From Platycnemis pennipes (Eukaryota > Arthropoda > Insecta > Odonata > Platycnemididae): a stretch of 64,000 nucleotides of DNA. Location of the stretch: contig OW121847.1 of the NCBI GenBank assembly GCA_933228895.1, positions 125,840,350-125,904,349 of the forward strand, read 5' to 3'. The notes under the pieces are model-generated. The model did no database searches. It saw only the letters and a program-made list of their open reading frames with translations, and was not told the DNA's origin. Below, piece after piece: positions 22,084 through 34,839 of this stretch (position 1 is its first letter; each line of letters opens with the position of its first letter). The position numbers and the translations under genes were made by a program.

Positions 22084-22414
22084 GGGGATCGGGTGGGTGT
22101 TGTGGCTAGAGTACTGGCCTCCCATTCCGAGGGCCCGGGTTCGATTCCCGGCAGTGTCGGATTTTTCAGTGGAAAACCGATCCCCACTTCAGTGCTTAGT
22201 GGAAGGCATTTCAAGTTCAGTACTCTGTCCGTCGGATGAGACGTTAAGCCATGGTCCACTTGGCGCCTTTCGTAAAGAGTAGGCTAAAGCCGACGCCGGG
22301 TTTCTCTCCACCTTTCCTTCGCTCCTAAATACTCCTACCATTACCCAATTACCCAGCTATCCTAAATGGCGAAAATGACCTCAGCTTCGGTCGCCTCCCT
22401 GAATAGCTAACTAA
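22084..22414 (+). mobile_element. tRNA-derived SINE, family 2, best copy, with 12-bp target-site duplication
   Basis: About 331 bp flanked by the perfect direct repeat TTAAGTGATGGA (22072-22083 and 22415-22426). It has an A-box region TGTGGCTAGAGTACTGG (22101-22117) and a consensus B box GGTTCGATTCC (22138-22148). The body contains TCAGTGCTTAGTGG and CTCTGTCCGTCGGATGAGAC. The 3' end is CTAACTAA, suggesting a short CTAA-type tail like that of a partner LINE. Intact boxes and a perfect target duplication suggest it is younger than the other copies. Short ORFs across it are spurious. Confidence 0.85.
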
Positions 22415-22429
22415 TTAAGTGATGGACGG

Positions 22430-24282
22430 AAGAGGGCATATGTGTTCAACGGGTGTCGATGAATATATAATGAATATATCCGTAAAGATATTGGTGGGAT
22501 CAGGGTCGGTCAATGGAACTCTATAGCCAAATTTCGTTTTATCATAAAATGTGTAACAATACGTGTAGTCATTTCATTGCCAATAACTCATCAGCGGCAG
22601 CCTCTAGATAAATAATATCTCGTGAAACTAGGAGAGATTTTATTATTCGAGATTCCTTTTATTCATGAGTTAACGAACTATTCCAATATTCATTGATTAA
22701 AACATCGCTTCATTTTATGTGAGTACGAGTAGCTGATGACAAATCCCATTTCATCCATGCCGATGGAGGGAATGACTGCGCTGTCTATTTCAGGACTACT
22801 TAATTCCTATCAGATTTTGATATCAAATTTGCAATTTTAGTAAAGATATATACATATTTCCACAAAAAGTGACAGGGTAATTAAAACCGAAGTAGATATA
22901 CGCGGAATAAATTAAATAGGTAATAGCTAATATATTAACTGAGGAAATGGTATCTGGCTCTACCTCGTTCCTTATATTCATAATATACATTAATTGGTTA
23001 GTGCAACTGATCCGTAGGCGTCAATAATTACAGTAATTCATAGAGTTAAAAATAAAATTGGCCATATCAGGAATCGTTATTATATATTTAATAAGGAATA
23101 AAGTGTGTAGTTTATATGGAGAGATTGTTGCTAATATCTAGATTTAGGATTGCAATATTAGGGAGTCTAATTTTCTACACTAGCAAGCCTCTAGTTATTC
23201 TCACCTTGTAAATTAGATGGCTCCTTTGGAAAGCTGTGGGTATTTTTCTCGGATCTAAATCACTCTATGAAGGCTATGATGGATAAAGAGCTTACTATCC
23301 TAACGTAAATGTGTGATTTTCATGAAATCCGAATTTGATTTGGTTTGTCGGCTCGATTTTGTGAATGAAATACAGTAAGTTTTTCAGGGAGAAATATTAT
23401 TGTTTTTGCCTTGCGCTATCATATGAATTACAAAATGATAATTATAAATGTCACCTTATTAGCAGTTTTAAAGTGGAAAAAAGGTGGTAAAGCACAGTTA
23501 TGTGTGTATAAAAGTTATAAAACTGATTTGCGGTTTAAGCAACGATATTCTTCAAATGGTATCTTCACTCTGGTACATAGTTCAATTTTGCATAGTTCAT
23601 ACCTCAATTTAAATGTCTGTCAACCTTATTTAACAGGCATGTTCATCGTATAGTGTTTATGACGCTATTCAGCGATTATTGACAAAGCGAAAGTGTTTTC
23701 TAATTTAGTGAAGTAGCAAGCTAGCAAAACTTAGGTTGGATAAAAATGGAGGGTTCTACGTTAATGTTTCATAGAATATCATCATAATTCTAGTGGTGGG
23801 GTAATAATATATTTCCCTAGCAGGAATACATTAGTGTCAGCTTTGGGCATAGGTTATGATCAATGAATTTCAGTAAGAACAGGTAAATTTAAGAATTTTT
23901 TCAGGAGCACAAACTGTTAAATGCAAATTTGCATTAAACTAGATGCATAAGTAATAAATTAAGGTCGGTTTAAAGATCTGTTGAATTCGAGAGAACAGAT
24001 GGATAAGTATATGCTGGAACTTCAAGGAGCGCGAAATGGTTTCTAGGAAGTATAATTTCATTAATTATGTGGAACGTGTACAAATTGCTGTTGATTGCTT
24101 TTTGAATCGTTGAAAACAAATGCATCATTAAATTAACTGCTCGTATTTTTTCCTCATCCTGTGATTAAGAAGGCAAATATCATAAAATAATATAAAACTT
24201 CTCCCTTTTGTTGTGCAGTTGGCACAGTTACAACTCATAAAGAGCTAAAGTGAAACACTTTATTCCCTCAATAAAGAAAATA
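22430..24282. other. AT-rich sequence without features
   Basis: No gene, RNA or repeat recognised. The 23411-23653 ORF (80 codons) lacks any motif. Confidence 0.45.
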
Positions 24283-24495
24283 TTATTTTTTGCAAGTGCA
24301 ACCAATACAGTGGCCTACTTTTGTCGCCGCATTCTTGACGTCACATTCCTTACAATCAAATCGTATCCTGCAATCGGGATAGAAATTCTCATGCGTGAAA
24401 TGTTTAACTAATACTACAGCAATGTTATTTAAATTTTCAAAATTATAATTGTAGCTCGGTTTTTTTACTTCAAACTGATATAATATAGCGAACAA
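24283..24495 (-). CDS. possible small Cys-rich ORF or exon (unrecognised)
   Basis: A 70-codon minus-strand ORF whose last third is unusually Cys-rich: YPDC, RFDCKECD, then GHCIGCTCKK before the stop. On the same strand the sequence ATTATATCAG just inside its 5' part could serve as a splice acceptor, making it a possible 3' terminal exon. There is no signal peptide and I recognise no family. The clustered cysteines in AT-rich DNA are the only reason to list it; it may well be chance. Confidence 0.15.
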   Translation of the reverse strand: MFAILYQFEVKKPSYNYNFENLNNIAVVLVKHFTHENFYPDCRIRFDCKECDVKNAATKVGHCIGCTCKK

Positions 24496-24499
24496 CAGG

Positions 24500-25535
24500 A
24501 TTTTCTTTCGGAATGCGGAACCTCAATGTTAGCTAACTTCAATATCAGCCTTCCTCAAAGAGGTCACGGGAATCGTAGTGAAGAGCTTATCCATTTCCCG
24601 ACCATGAAAACCTTAAGTATCTTTCTTTTTTCCGCTCTTCATTCGCCGCTCCCTATATAACTTCTCTTTCCACCTCATTTAACTCTTTTCGACTCGTCTT
24701 TAACTCCTTCCCTTTTATGGGGAACTTTTTACTTCACCACAAGCCACATTCTTCCTAGCAGATTTTTACTACAGAGACTTTACTATCTAGGGCATACACA
24801 TTTCCATTGTTATTTCCACAGAGAATAACATTGACCTTCAAGTGAAGAGTCAGGAATGCATGCCTTTTTTAATAATCCTATGAATTATCTAGCAAGATAT
24901 TTCTAAGATAAATCTTTAATCAGTCCCACTAAGCCCATAATAATGTATCATGTCTATGAAAATGCAACCGAACTTCATGTTTTACGATTCAACGGTGGAT
25001 TCTATTTTTATTCCACGTTAATAAATACCATTTGGAAAATCATGTGCAAAATCGTTTGTTATAATTTACAAAAAGCTTCATACATTTTTTTTCACAGCTG
25101 TTTAAACTCCTCTGATATTAATTCTTTTCAAAGTATAAAAACAATGCTACTGCTTGAGGTAGTGCTAATGCTAGTTGAGTATTTACAATATACTATTTTT
25201 AATGACAGTTCCATAGGTACTATTTGCTTAAACCATTTCATGACTAGGTAAATATCTGATTTTTGCAGTTTTCTTTCAAAACGTACGTCGTGCACTCCTC
25301 CAAACCCCTAATTTTCAATTGATATGACCTCCCACGGTAGTTGTACTTCATTTTATGATATTCTTGAAGCACTATAATGTAGGTCCACGAGATATGCAGG
25401 AATTGAGCTTCAAATTCCCGCACAAGGCAGTTTTCAAGGATTACCGTGAAAATGGTCTGTCACAGATCCAAAAGTTAGATAGATTTCCTATGACACAAAC
25501 GCTGACACTGAGTTTCGTGTACCTCCACTCCAGCT
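24500..25535. other. AT-rich sequence without features
   Basis: A TATATAA word followed by a pyrimidine stretch occurs at 24653-24680 but stands alone. The 24943-25251 ORF (102 codons) has no motif. Nothing else was seen. Confidence 0.4.
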
Positions 25536-25539
25536 CTAC

Positions 25540-25860
25540 GCTTGCCATCTATCCACTCGTCACTCATCTCCCCCCCCGAAACAAGTTCCTCTTTCTCCTC
25601 TTCTGACTTCCCGCTCAGAGATTTCCCTCTTTCTTCTCACTTAGTTCGCAGCAAAACCCCTCCGTTTTGCCGGCATCTTTATGTCTCCCCAACCTAAACC
25701 TTTTCCTTACCCTACCCAAACCACCCAGTCCCCTTCACCACATCTCTTTCCCCGGAGCTAGACCCCGGAACCTCGGAGGCTTCTCTCAAGCTCTCCCAGC
25801 ACATCGCCTTTTGGTGCCTTATAATCTCCCACCTTTTGAGGGGACAAACGAAGGGTTAGG
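25540..25860. other. pyrimidine-rich block of a three-part island
   Basis: C/T-rich plus strand, followed immediately by a purine-rich block (25861-26180) and another pyrimidine-rich block (26220-26460). The skew therefore changes sign twice in less than 1 kb. ORFs are low complexity. Confidence 0.6.
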
Positions 25861-26180
25861 CAAGGGAGGCCTCGAGAGGTGAGGAGGAAGAACTGGGGTT
25901 CAGGGTATGGGGTCAGTGGGGGAGGGAGGGGTAGGGCTGTTGGGTTTGGGGGGAAGGAATCAGCGAGGTGGGTGGGTGGCCGGAAGGTTGGGGCTTTCCC
26001 TCGGGAGAGGCGAAGACAGTGCCGGCGGGTGCGTTTCGCAAGGGCGGATGGAATGAAGTGCTTTGGAGCAGACGAGGAGGAGAAGTAGATGTGATGGGTT
26101 TAAAGGAAACCGAGGCTAAGGGGTGGGACAACCCCGCGGAAGGAGAACGGGAAAGGATGGCGGAGAGGAGGTTAAAATTC
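25861..26180. other. purine-rich middle block with G-quadruplex motif
   Basis: G/A-rich plus strand. GGGGGAGGGAGGGGTAGGG at 25918-25936 has four G-runs with one- and two-base loops, a strong simple G-quadruplex match. The opposing ORFs are compositional. Confidence 0.6.
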
Positions 26181-26219
26181 TCGTAGTTTGCGTGGGAGGA
26201 GTGGGAAGGGCTATGATCC

Positions 26220-26460
26220 CAGTGGACGCGAGGGAAAAACTACCTATCTCTGCCTCTCTTTCTGCGTCCCTTTTGCTCTTTATCCCCTGCACCCCTCAAA
26301 GCCTTCCTGTCCTTCCGTTCCCTACCTCGGCCAATCCTTTCCTCCCCAAAGACCTAACATCCTTTTTTGTACCGAATCTTGTTCTTCCTCCTCATATATT
26401 TTTTTTATTCCCTCAGTCTCTTGCTCATGAATTTCCATTCTTTGGGTCTTTGAGAGTGTT
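26220..26460. other. pyrimidine-rich third block
   Basis: C/T-rich plus strand (CTTTCTGCGTCCCTTTTGCTC and onward). It ends at about 26465, where the sequence returns to AT-rich background. Confidence 0.55.
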
Positions 26461-26469
26461 CGGGTGACT

Positions 26470-27325
26470 CTGCTGGTGACGTCGCTTCCATAAAAGTTTT
26501 TTTTATGCTATCTTCGGGAAAATTCCAGCGGCAAAAAGATTACAACGAATACATCCATTAGTAATTGCCCTCATGAAACGTTCCAGTAGGCATATCTTTC
26601 TCTCTCTTCGACCTACAAAAGAGAGCATGATAATGATATGCTTTGTATTGAAAGAGGAGGCCTTTCGAATTATCTTTTACCCGTATCGTCTGCGGTTTGA
26701 GGCGGAAGTGCAGAGGCATTTGGCATCTAGCTGCAAAGGACAAACTTTGACATCGAGCTTCAATAACAGCTCACAAACTTTTCCACGTAAATCCGAGCAA
26801 ATTTCATTTTTATTCATATTTTTATTTTCAAGGGAAAAAGAGAGATTATTGGACAGAAGGAGCGATAAAAATATAATTTAAAGCCTTGAATTGTACGCTT
26901 ACCCACAGCCAATATTCCCAGCATATTATCGGGGCTCACAAGTGATTTCACATGATTTCTATTACGTGTATAACCTACTGCAAAAAATTTGATTTACCTA
27001 GTCTCTGCTATTAACCTAATATGAAAGGATGCTATGAATACTTCACTAATAAAGCAAGCATAGTTATAAACGTCTGGAGGAGAAAGATCCGAGGAATAAT
27101 GTGATGCAACCGTTGCTGGTATCTACATAGTATCCTACATCATTTACGTCTCTCCTCAACTCTCTCCTGAACGTATATGACTTCCCGGTATCCCGCCAAA
27201 ATGTACCCTTTTGCACCTCTCCATGTATATATATATGCGGATTTTAAGGTGTGGGTATTCGCGTTTAATGGGCTATCATCCATTGTGAGATCCCTTCCGA
27301 AGAGCAGGGCGGGAGGGATCATCTT
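26470..27325. other. background sequence without features
   Basis: No gene or repeat recognised. A TATATATATA run at 27226-27235 is not supported as a promoter. Confidence 0.4.
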
Positions 27326-27329
27326 GAGA

Positions 27330-27780
27330 GCTTGAATCCGCTTTCACCTGTCACCACTCGAACAGTGGAATGTCTTCACCCTCACGTCCTCCGCTCCCAT
27401 GTTCCCTCTCCTGGCTCCGTTCCTCCAGGGCCCTCCTTCCTCCCTCCTCCTTCCCTTCACCGCCTCTCCCTATCTCTCTCGCCACACCGGAGCCTCATTT
27501 CATCCTCTTTCTCCCCCTCCCAACCCATTATGCCAGCCTTTGCATTATCGCCGCTCCCATCCTACTACAAACCATTTCCACCCTGTCCACTTACCACCAT
27601 TCTCTCAATCCTCCTTATCCTTTCATTCCGCCAATTTTCTCGCCCTCGCCTCCTCATCCTCCTCCTTCCCAATGCTCCCACGTCCCTTCCCGCCCTTCTC
27701 GAGCCTCACGATCCTCTAATAACTATCTCCAGACCTCCATCCCTTTCCCTATTTTCTCCTTATTACTCCCCTTAGGGAGA
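27330..27780. other. pyrimidine-rich island
   Basis: C/T-dominated plus strand. Three frames remain open for 106-147 codons of Ser/Pro/Leu/His-rich sequence. Three simultaneously open frames indicate composition and not coding. It is followed by a GC-rich but unskewed patch at 27785-27900. Confidence 0.65.
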
Positions 27781-27784
27781 TGAC

Positions 27785-30055
27785 GGTGAGGATGCTGACT
27801 GCCCGCCTTTCCCGACCTATTTTCGAGACCGCGGGCGGGGATTCAGGTCCTCCCTGGGTCAAATGTCCGGGCCTGATATCGGCCAAGCTCTCGACCTGTC
27901 GTTCAACGGTCTTACTGAGAAAATTAGATGGTGCCGAAAATTGAAATGGTCGCTGACGCACTAGATGACGGTTAGCTATGGAATGAGAAGAAGCTTCTCT
28001 CTCCGAACCATGAATTCTCCTCTAAAAAAGTAGTAAGTATTCAATTATGTAAAAAAAAATTGTGATTGAAAGAAGTTCGGATAAGTGTTGTTTAACCGGT
28101 CAGGGTAGATTTCTTCGGCTCTTCTACACTAGTCAGCGTATTTGAAAGCTTCAAACCATTCGCCGTTTACATCTTCAGGTCATTCAATTCATCTAAAACT
28201 CGCCTCCCTTCATCTCAAATATAAAATATTTTTCTTCCTTCTCCTAAAACCAGAATTCCTCTTATTATAACGGTTTTCAATACGCCATTGTTTATGTTGC
28301 TTAGTCCACCTTCCTTAAAATTTCCTACAGCAAATCTTTTTCCTCCCCAGCCATGCTCAGTAATCCTTAAATTCTGCCATTACTTATCTAATAATCTCGT
28401 CTTTCTTCTGACTGACATCTCAGGCACACCTATAACTCGTCATCTCATAATACCAACTCTGACGCCACGATAATATGGCTTTCTTTCGCATTTATGCAAC
28501 GCATTGTGCAAACTCGACTCTTCATAAGTCTTTTCTTAAAACATTATCTCACAGTATCGATATATGCCTCGACAGCAATTTTTGACAGAGTTTTGCAAAC
28601 AATACTTTCCTGCCGATATATTTAGTGCCACACCATCAGTTTTCCAAAACAGGACTCAGTAAACTGAATTACTTTGACTGCGCCAGTTCATGTCACGCTA
28701 TGTCCGTTTTTATCCTTCGTGATGAATCTATAAGATCGTTTCCGTTGATTCTGTAATGCGTCAAGCAGTTTTTGGAAACCAATATCTTTTGCTTATCTAA
28801 GGATTGAACATATCACTTTCAGCTGGATTCTCCATATTCTATATTTATCCTAAATGCCTGGCTAAGGTGTACCCCCTTTAATTCTTGTAATCCACATATT
28901 CCACACATTTAATGGTACAACGAGTTTCAGCTGTAAAGCCATATTCATGTAATCCGCTCTTGTTAAACCTCTATGTTATATCCATTTCCATTACTTAGGT
29001 GTCTTCGGTGAAAATAGCAAGTAATTAGGTTTACATTCGTTCTTACGAAGAGTTTTAGGCATCAAATACATACATTCTCTTCCACGATTGAGTGCGGACT
29101 GTTAAAAAAAATACCCAGCCATTAATCTTTTCTGAACGTATTAGTTATTCTTAATGAGCAGCTATAAAGAAAATCCTTCCATTTTCCTCATAGTATTGAC
29201 AGTATTCCGCGTCCTCGTATTTCCACTAAAATTGCCATTTCTCCCCAACTCCTCGTCTCTCTCTCACCTGTTAACGGATGCGGCAAATTTTCATATCCCT
29301 CAACCCTGCGGGAATTATATTAGCTTCGCCCTTAGTCCAACTAAGCCCCAAGAATTCAGTTGTAATCTGACCCATAAATCTCGCAATTCATCTCCATTCT
29401 CTGAGCCTGTAAGTACAACTACTTCAGAGACAATTCCTGATTTCATGCCTAAGTATATTCTCTTCAAGGGAATTTGTGCATTACCATCGCATAATTAACT
29501 TGGGCATATTTTAGTGAGCTTTCGGCTTGATGAAGCACGTATTCGCCAGACGTTGCCTCACGTTAGTTATATCCATCACACATATTTTAATGTGGGAAAA
29601 TATTTCCAAAACGTTTTGATTTAATTTGTCGTTTTTGGCTCATTTTTGCTCCTCTCAACTATGGAAGTAGTTGATTAGCCATGCATATCAAGGTAACATT
29701 TCATTTTTCTTTAGAAAAAATTGGTTATTTAGCATATCTTTGCGTGAATTATCATAGTGGTGCTTGGATATATTTAATTTCGTCAGTTTTGTTTTCAGAA
29801 AATATGCGTAAGCAAACGTTTTGACTGATTCGAACTGAGTTTCCGGTACTCACTGCTACTAAAAGGTGTGAAAACATGCTAAAGCTGAGCACAGAACTAA
29901 TGCGACAGCAAAAATAAGGGAAAACCAAAGAACCACACCATTCAGAGAAGCAACCCAAGCAAAAAAAATAATAAAAATCTCACTGAAAAGCGATGTGTTC
30001 GCTAATTTCCGTCCTTCCGTATCATTTCTCGTAATTCTTATCGTTCTTCATGCGC
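27785..30055. other. background sequence without features
   Basis: A GC-rich patch at 27785-27900 grades into AT-rich DNA. The ORF at 29154-29498 (114 codons) was inspected and has no recognisable domain. Confidence 0.4.
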
Positions 30056-30059
30056 TTTG

Positions 30060-30870
30060 GTTCTCCTGAATTTCTGTGTCTGCCGTTTCCCTCTCTCTTT
30101 CTCTGCTTTTGGAATTCCAAAGTTCCCGGCCTCTCGCCTCCTTTTACATAAACTCTCGCTCTTTGCGACCATCCCCGCGAGCAAACCCGACTCTCCTCGT
30201 CCAGCTTCCCCGAAGCCGCGTACTTGAAAGCAACGCGGATTTCCCTCCCCTTTCCGATAGCCATCTCCAACCGCCCCTCTCTTCACACCTCCACTCCACT
30301 CTCCCTCACCCGCTCCCGTGCCAACCGAAGCAAAACCCCGTCACACCCTCCCCCCCCCCTGCACTCCACACACCACCTCTCAACCAACCTTTGCATCTCT
30401 CTCTCTCCCATTCAACTTTCCACCTCTCCTTCCCTCCTCTCGCCCCCTGCCAAGTATTTACTCGACCCAAACGCGGGTCGTGACGTCGAGGCACTCCGGA
30501 AACGGGTGTTGACCTCTAAAGTGGGGGTCTCCGCGATCGATTGCGCGAAAGCGCGGATTGAATGGATTCTTTCGCTCTCTCTCTCCCTCCCCCACCCTTT
30601 CCGTTTTCCATAGCCATCCACTCCACTTTCTCCCCGTCCCGTCCTCCCATATCACACAACCCTCTTCTGAGTTCAACCCTTCACAGAAACTTGCACCTTT
30701 CTCTTCTCCTCTCCCTCTGGGATACCCTCGAATCCATCATTACGCCAAAAATCTCTCCCTTGCTCTCTACCTCCCTACATCATTTCTTTTCCAACCTCTC
30801 TCTCTTATATTTATCTCTCGATCTCTTATATTTTTCTCCATCCGGGTCTTAGGGGCATTTAAATTTCCTT
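30060..30870. other. long pyrimidine-rich island
   Basis: About 800 bases of C/T-rich plus strand, interrupted by a CpG-rich unskewed section at about 30465-30560. It includes CT-microsatellite stretches near 30570-30590. Overlapping ORFs of 62-135 codons occur in several frames on both strands and are compositional. Confidence 0.65.
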
Positions 30871-30899
30871 TTGTGTCTGATTCTAACTGGTAGGTAAAT

Positions 30900-33800
30900 G
30901 AGAGATTTCTTCATCCAGCAAAAACCATACATACCAGCATCAAGGGAATCGAGTTGTTATTCATGTGAAGTAATTTTATAGAGATCTTGAATTAAATTAG
31001 GCTTGAAAGTACTTCAACTATAAAGGTTATACCCCACCGTCTACCCAGCTTAAATTTTGAAATGAATACTTCACAACAAATATGTGAACCCATGGTCTGA
31101 TTTTTGTCTGGCCGGAGCATTATCCACCTGAAAACTATGGTCCTGAAAACCTGAATGAAGACGCTGCCATACGCGTCTACATTTTAATCTCTCCTATAGC
31201 TCTATCTATCCATGAATTTCCTTCCTCCTTTCCTCTTTCATATCCATTTTCCCCCATACTTTTTTCATCGGATACTAGAGTTGCGGTAAGTATTAGCACT
31301 TAAACATATAAGGAATGGATTCAGGTATCGTTTCGTTCTTTAGCTTTCCGGCTGATCCAAACCTTCAAACGAAATGAAACATTCCCATTCATTGAGTACA
31401 CTGAGTTCACATATTCTTACATAGTCACCAATTTAAAATTGTATTGAAAGAAAGTTGCGTAGATTTTTACATTTTGAGGAAATTATTATTCTACGTTAGA
31501 AATCAAGTTTTTAGAAAAAATTAATGAGTTGAGATCTGAATCGCCGCGCCGCGGCGGTGTTGAGATTCACCATATAGTTGGTTATTTATTCAGCGTATTA
31601 TAAATATTTAACGTAATAGTCTTTTTATATCTTTATATTTTTATGGGTTCTATTAAATATTAATTAGTGTATACAAATGGGTATAATATTTGAAGAAGTC
31701 AGTAGAATTTCTTTAATTTTCACCACAAAAGTTAGCATAATACCATCGACAGCCATGAACATATTGTTAAACGCTAACAGGTGCTCGCATGAGTCTTTAA
31801 GTCTCATGTAATATTCATTGGGTTTGAACAGTTTGGCCCATTGTATTTATATCCATAAATTAATAAATTCATGCTAGTGTAGCCATCATTAAATATGCAA
31901 AATATTAAATGGAAAACAAGTAAAAAACAACGAATTATGTCGATATCTATACACAGCTAAATACCTAAATTAGCATTTGGTCATCGATATGGTCCACAAT
32001 TTGCTTTTAATTCGCTTTTCATAGCATTTACGTTCTAAAAAATTCTTCAAATTTTATCTCCAAACTTTTTTTATATAGAGCAAGTACTAAATCTCTAAAT
32101 TATCAATGCACTGAATGTGTGTTTTCATTAATCCATATCATTACCAACAGAAAACTTTGGCCAACAAGTCAATGCAATAATGTGAAAATCAAAATTGTTG
32201 GACCGAAGGTGGGCTAAAGAAATGGTTACAATTAAGTATTCAAGGAGCATGAGAAAGCCTTCTTTTACAATAGCCCTGTAGGATTTCCATACCCTCCTTA
32301 TTTTTATTCCGCAACGGTTTCCTAATCCCTTTTCTTTCCCTTTACTGCCATTTTTTTCCCTCAGGGGAAGTGGACTAACACGCGGGTGTCGGTGTCATGA
32401 AATTAGGCCGGTCTGGTTTGCATGCCTTATGAAGTGAAAGTGGGGGAGAAGGCTCCTTTTTTCCCTCCTGATAAATACATCAAAGGGTTTTTTATTTATT
32501 CTTCCCCGAGCACAAATACGGAACTGCATTCACGTCTTCATTTCGCATTTTTTTCTCCTTCAGAATGGTCTCGCAGAGTTCAACGAACGTGAATTTTTGC
32601 GTAGCGTTTTCTTTTATTCTTTTTACGCTCATAAAAACTTCATACCTTTTTATCCCGCATACAAATGGAATGTGCTTCTACTCGAAAACGTTTTTATTAA
32701 AATCCGGTCTTCTTTTTGCCCGTGCTCTGCGTGGGTTGGAGGAGTGCGTATCCAAAATAGGAGAAATATTTCGGGATCTGAATTATTAAAGACTTCGAAT
32801 TGCCTCCGAGGCACTCGATTTGAGAATTCCTTTTGAAACTTTCATAAATAACTCATCAACTTAACATGGAAGTGCCAACGGGCTTTAGGATCAACAGGGA
32901 TTCCCAAATGAAGGATTAGGAGCCTTTTTACTCGCTCGCCTTATGCATAATTCTTCCAGCTTCCTCTCTCCTCCCATCTTACATAATGCAGGAACACTTA
33001 CGTTCCTGCCCTTATTATGCCTTCCTTTGGTATCAACCTAAACCCTTTAACAACCCTTCCTTTTCCACACCCTAAGTAAGATCTTCTCTAACATTTAAAA
33101 CCTTCCATCTTAATTCTTAAGAGGGGTAAAAATGATATCGTTTTTTTATTGTTCAATAATAAATAGGTCATTATTAAGAGTTTAAGCAAATGAATTTATT
33201 AATTGCTTTTTTTAGAAAAGTTAGGTTCTTGAAGTTTATCACGTCTCCTAAAGCAGAAACTCATAATCTTCAGGATACAATAGCTAGAGCGATGATTGGA
33301 ATAATTTGATTCTTATTATAAAAGTACATTGAGAAGTCTCCGGCATAATTAACTCGGGCTAAAACACTGCCTCTTGAGTGTGCGTTCATTGTCTTTACAC
33401 CCTCCTTATTGCAGAGGAAAACCAATTGGCTGCATTTTTAATCACTAGACTGGAATGAATGGGGGCATTTATTGGGAGCCGAAATCGCAATTTTGTACAC
33501 GAAATTGTTAGATGGAAACGGAAAAAGAATTTTAGTGAAAAAATTAATCTTCTAACCACAACCATCCACTCATAAATCAAAAATTTAAATAAGCAAAAGG
33601 TGATGCCCACCGAAAATTTTGCTGTGATAACATTGACGTCATTTCCCTCCCGTCCTTGACTGCTTTTAGGGAAGGGGAAGGGAGTGGAGGGGGATTCTTG
33701 GAAGGTCTGCTCGCACAGATGCTGTCGCAATCATTCCCATTGGCCGATTCACATGTCTCCTCCCCATTGCGATAAGGCGAAGTAGCTTCGCGGCCTCAGT

Positions 33801-34472
33801 TGTGATTGGACGAAGTCGATATACATCAGAGGTTGCACTTTTCCAAAAACATCAGTTTTTCGCCACTTATAACTCGGGTAAGAATTGACGGATCAAATAA
33901 CGGAAAAATACGGGTATTTTTATTTTACAAATTCTATCATATTCGGCAATAAAAAAAACATGGTAAACGACCCCATTCTGAGGCCATTTATTCCATTATA
34001 ATATTTCGATAGTACCTTATGCTTTTTGAAAGTATTCTCATCGAGTTAGCAATGCATATCCGAATCCTGACCTTAAATCACTGCCTGACAGTAAAGGACA
34101 AACAAATATGTTCTCAAGATGAAATACAGGTGGAATAATATTTCGAACTAATGTTCATGTACATACATCAAATACTCTCCTCACACTCCTGCTTGAGTAA
34201 GACGTTGCGCGTGCAAACATTTGAAGAAATATATCACTCTGTAAACTATTTTTCAATATTCATGCAAGAATATTTAGCTTTCAGATCTTTAATCTTCTCT
34301 TTTAGCCATCTTCGTGATGTTTAAAATTCATTTTTTGCGTACTTAACTGGGAAAGAACGAACTTATTAATCAGCCTATCAGCTTTCTGATATGGTACATA
34401 TACCATGAAAAGAGAGCTGGTTGTGGTCAATTGCCTAATTGCCTTGTGAACAGTCATTTTTGCTTACTTTTT
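30900..34472. other. AT-rich sequence; one GC-only palindrome
   Basis: No gene recognised over 3.5 kb. A GC-only palindrome (CGCCGCG, C, CGCGGCG) at 31542-31556 stands out from very AT-rich flanks. ORFs at 32565-32836 and 33395-33730 lack motifs. Confidence 0.45.
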
Positions 34473-34767
34473 CCGAATACATTCGGACAGAATCCTCCCT
34501 TTTTCAATAATCCACAATCGGGCTTAACGGCCTGCAGTCATGCTTGGTGATTGAACCTTTTTCCTACTCCCGTAACGCACTATGTTGAGAATGCGAACCA
34601 CGAGAAATAAATGCTAACAGAGATGGAAGTGGAAGAAGATACGTTCGGACAGAATTCACCCAATTCCATTGATCCTCCATCGGCCCTTATGGACCACAGT
34701 TATGCTTGGTGATTGAACGGTTTTGTACTCCCGGAATACACGATATTGGGAATGTGAAAACCGTGCA
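34473..34767. repeat. diverged tandem pair, period about 162 bp
   Basis: Two segments (about 34473-34605 and 34639-34767) share in order CGGACAGAAT, CATCGGCC-like text, the exact ATGCTTGGTGATTGAAC (34540 and 34702), TACTCCCG and GAATG(C/T)GAA. The spacing is constant at about 162 bases. It is an old local duplication; no coding content or known element was recognised. Confidence 0.7.
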
Positions 34768-34839
34768 AAAAATTTTATCGCGGAGAGAGAAGTGCTGGAG
34801 GCACTCGGAGCCACCAACTCCATCGGCCACTCACTTAGC

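Noticed and set aside
22084..22165. Functional tRNA gene
   Set aside because: A and B boxes are present, but the sequence continues into a repeated body and has a target duplication. It is a SINE.
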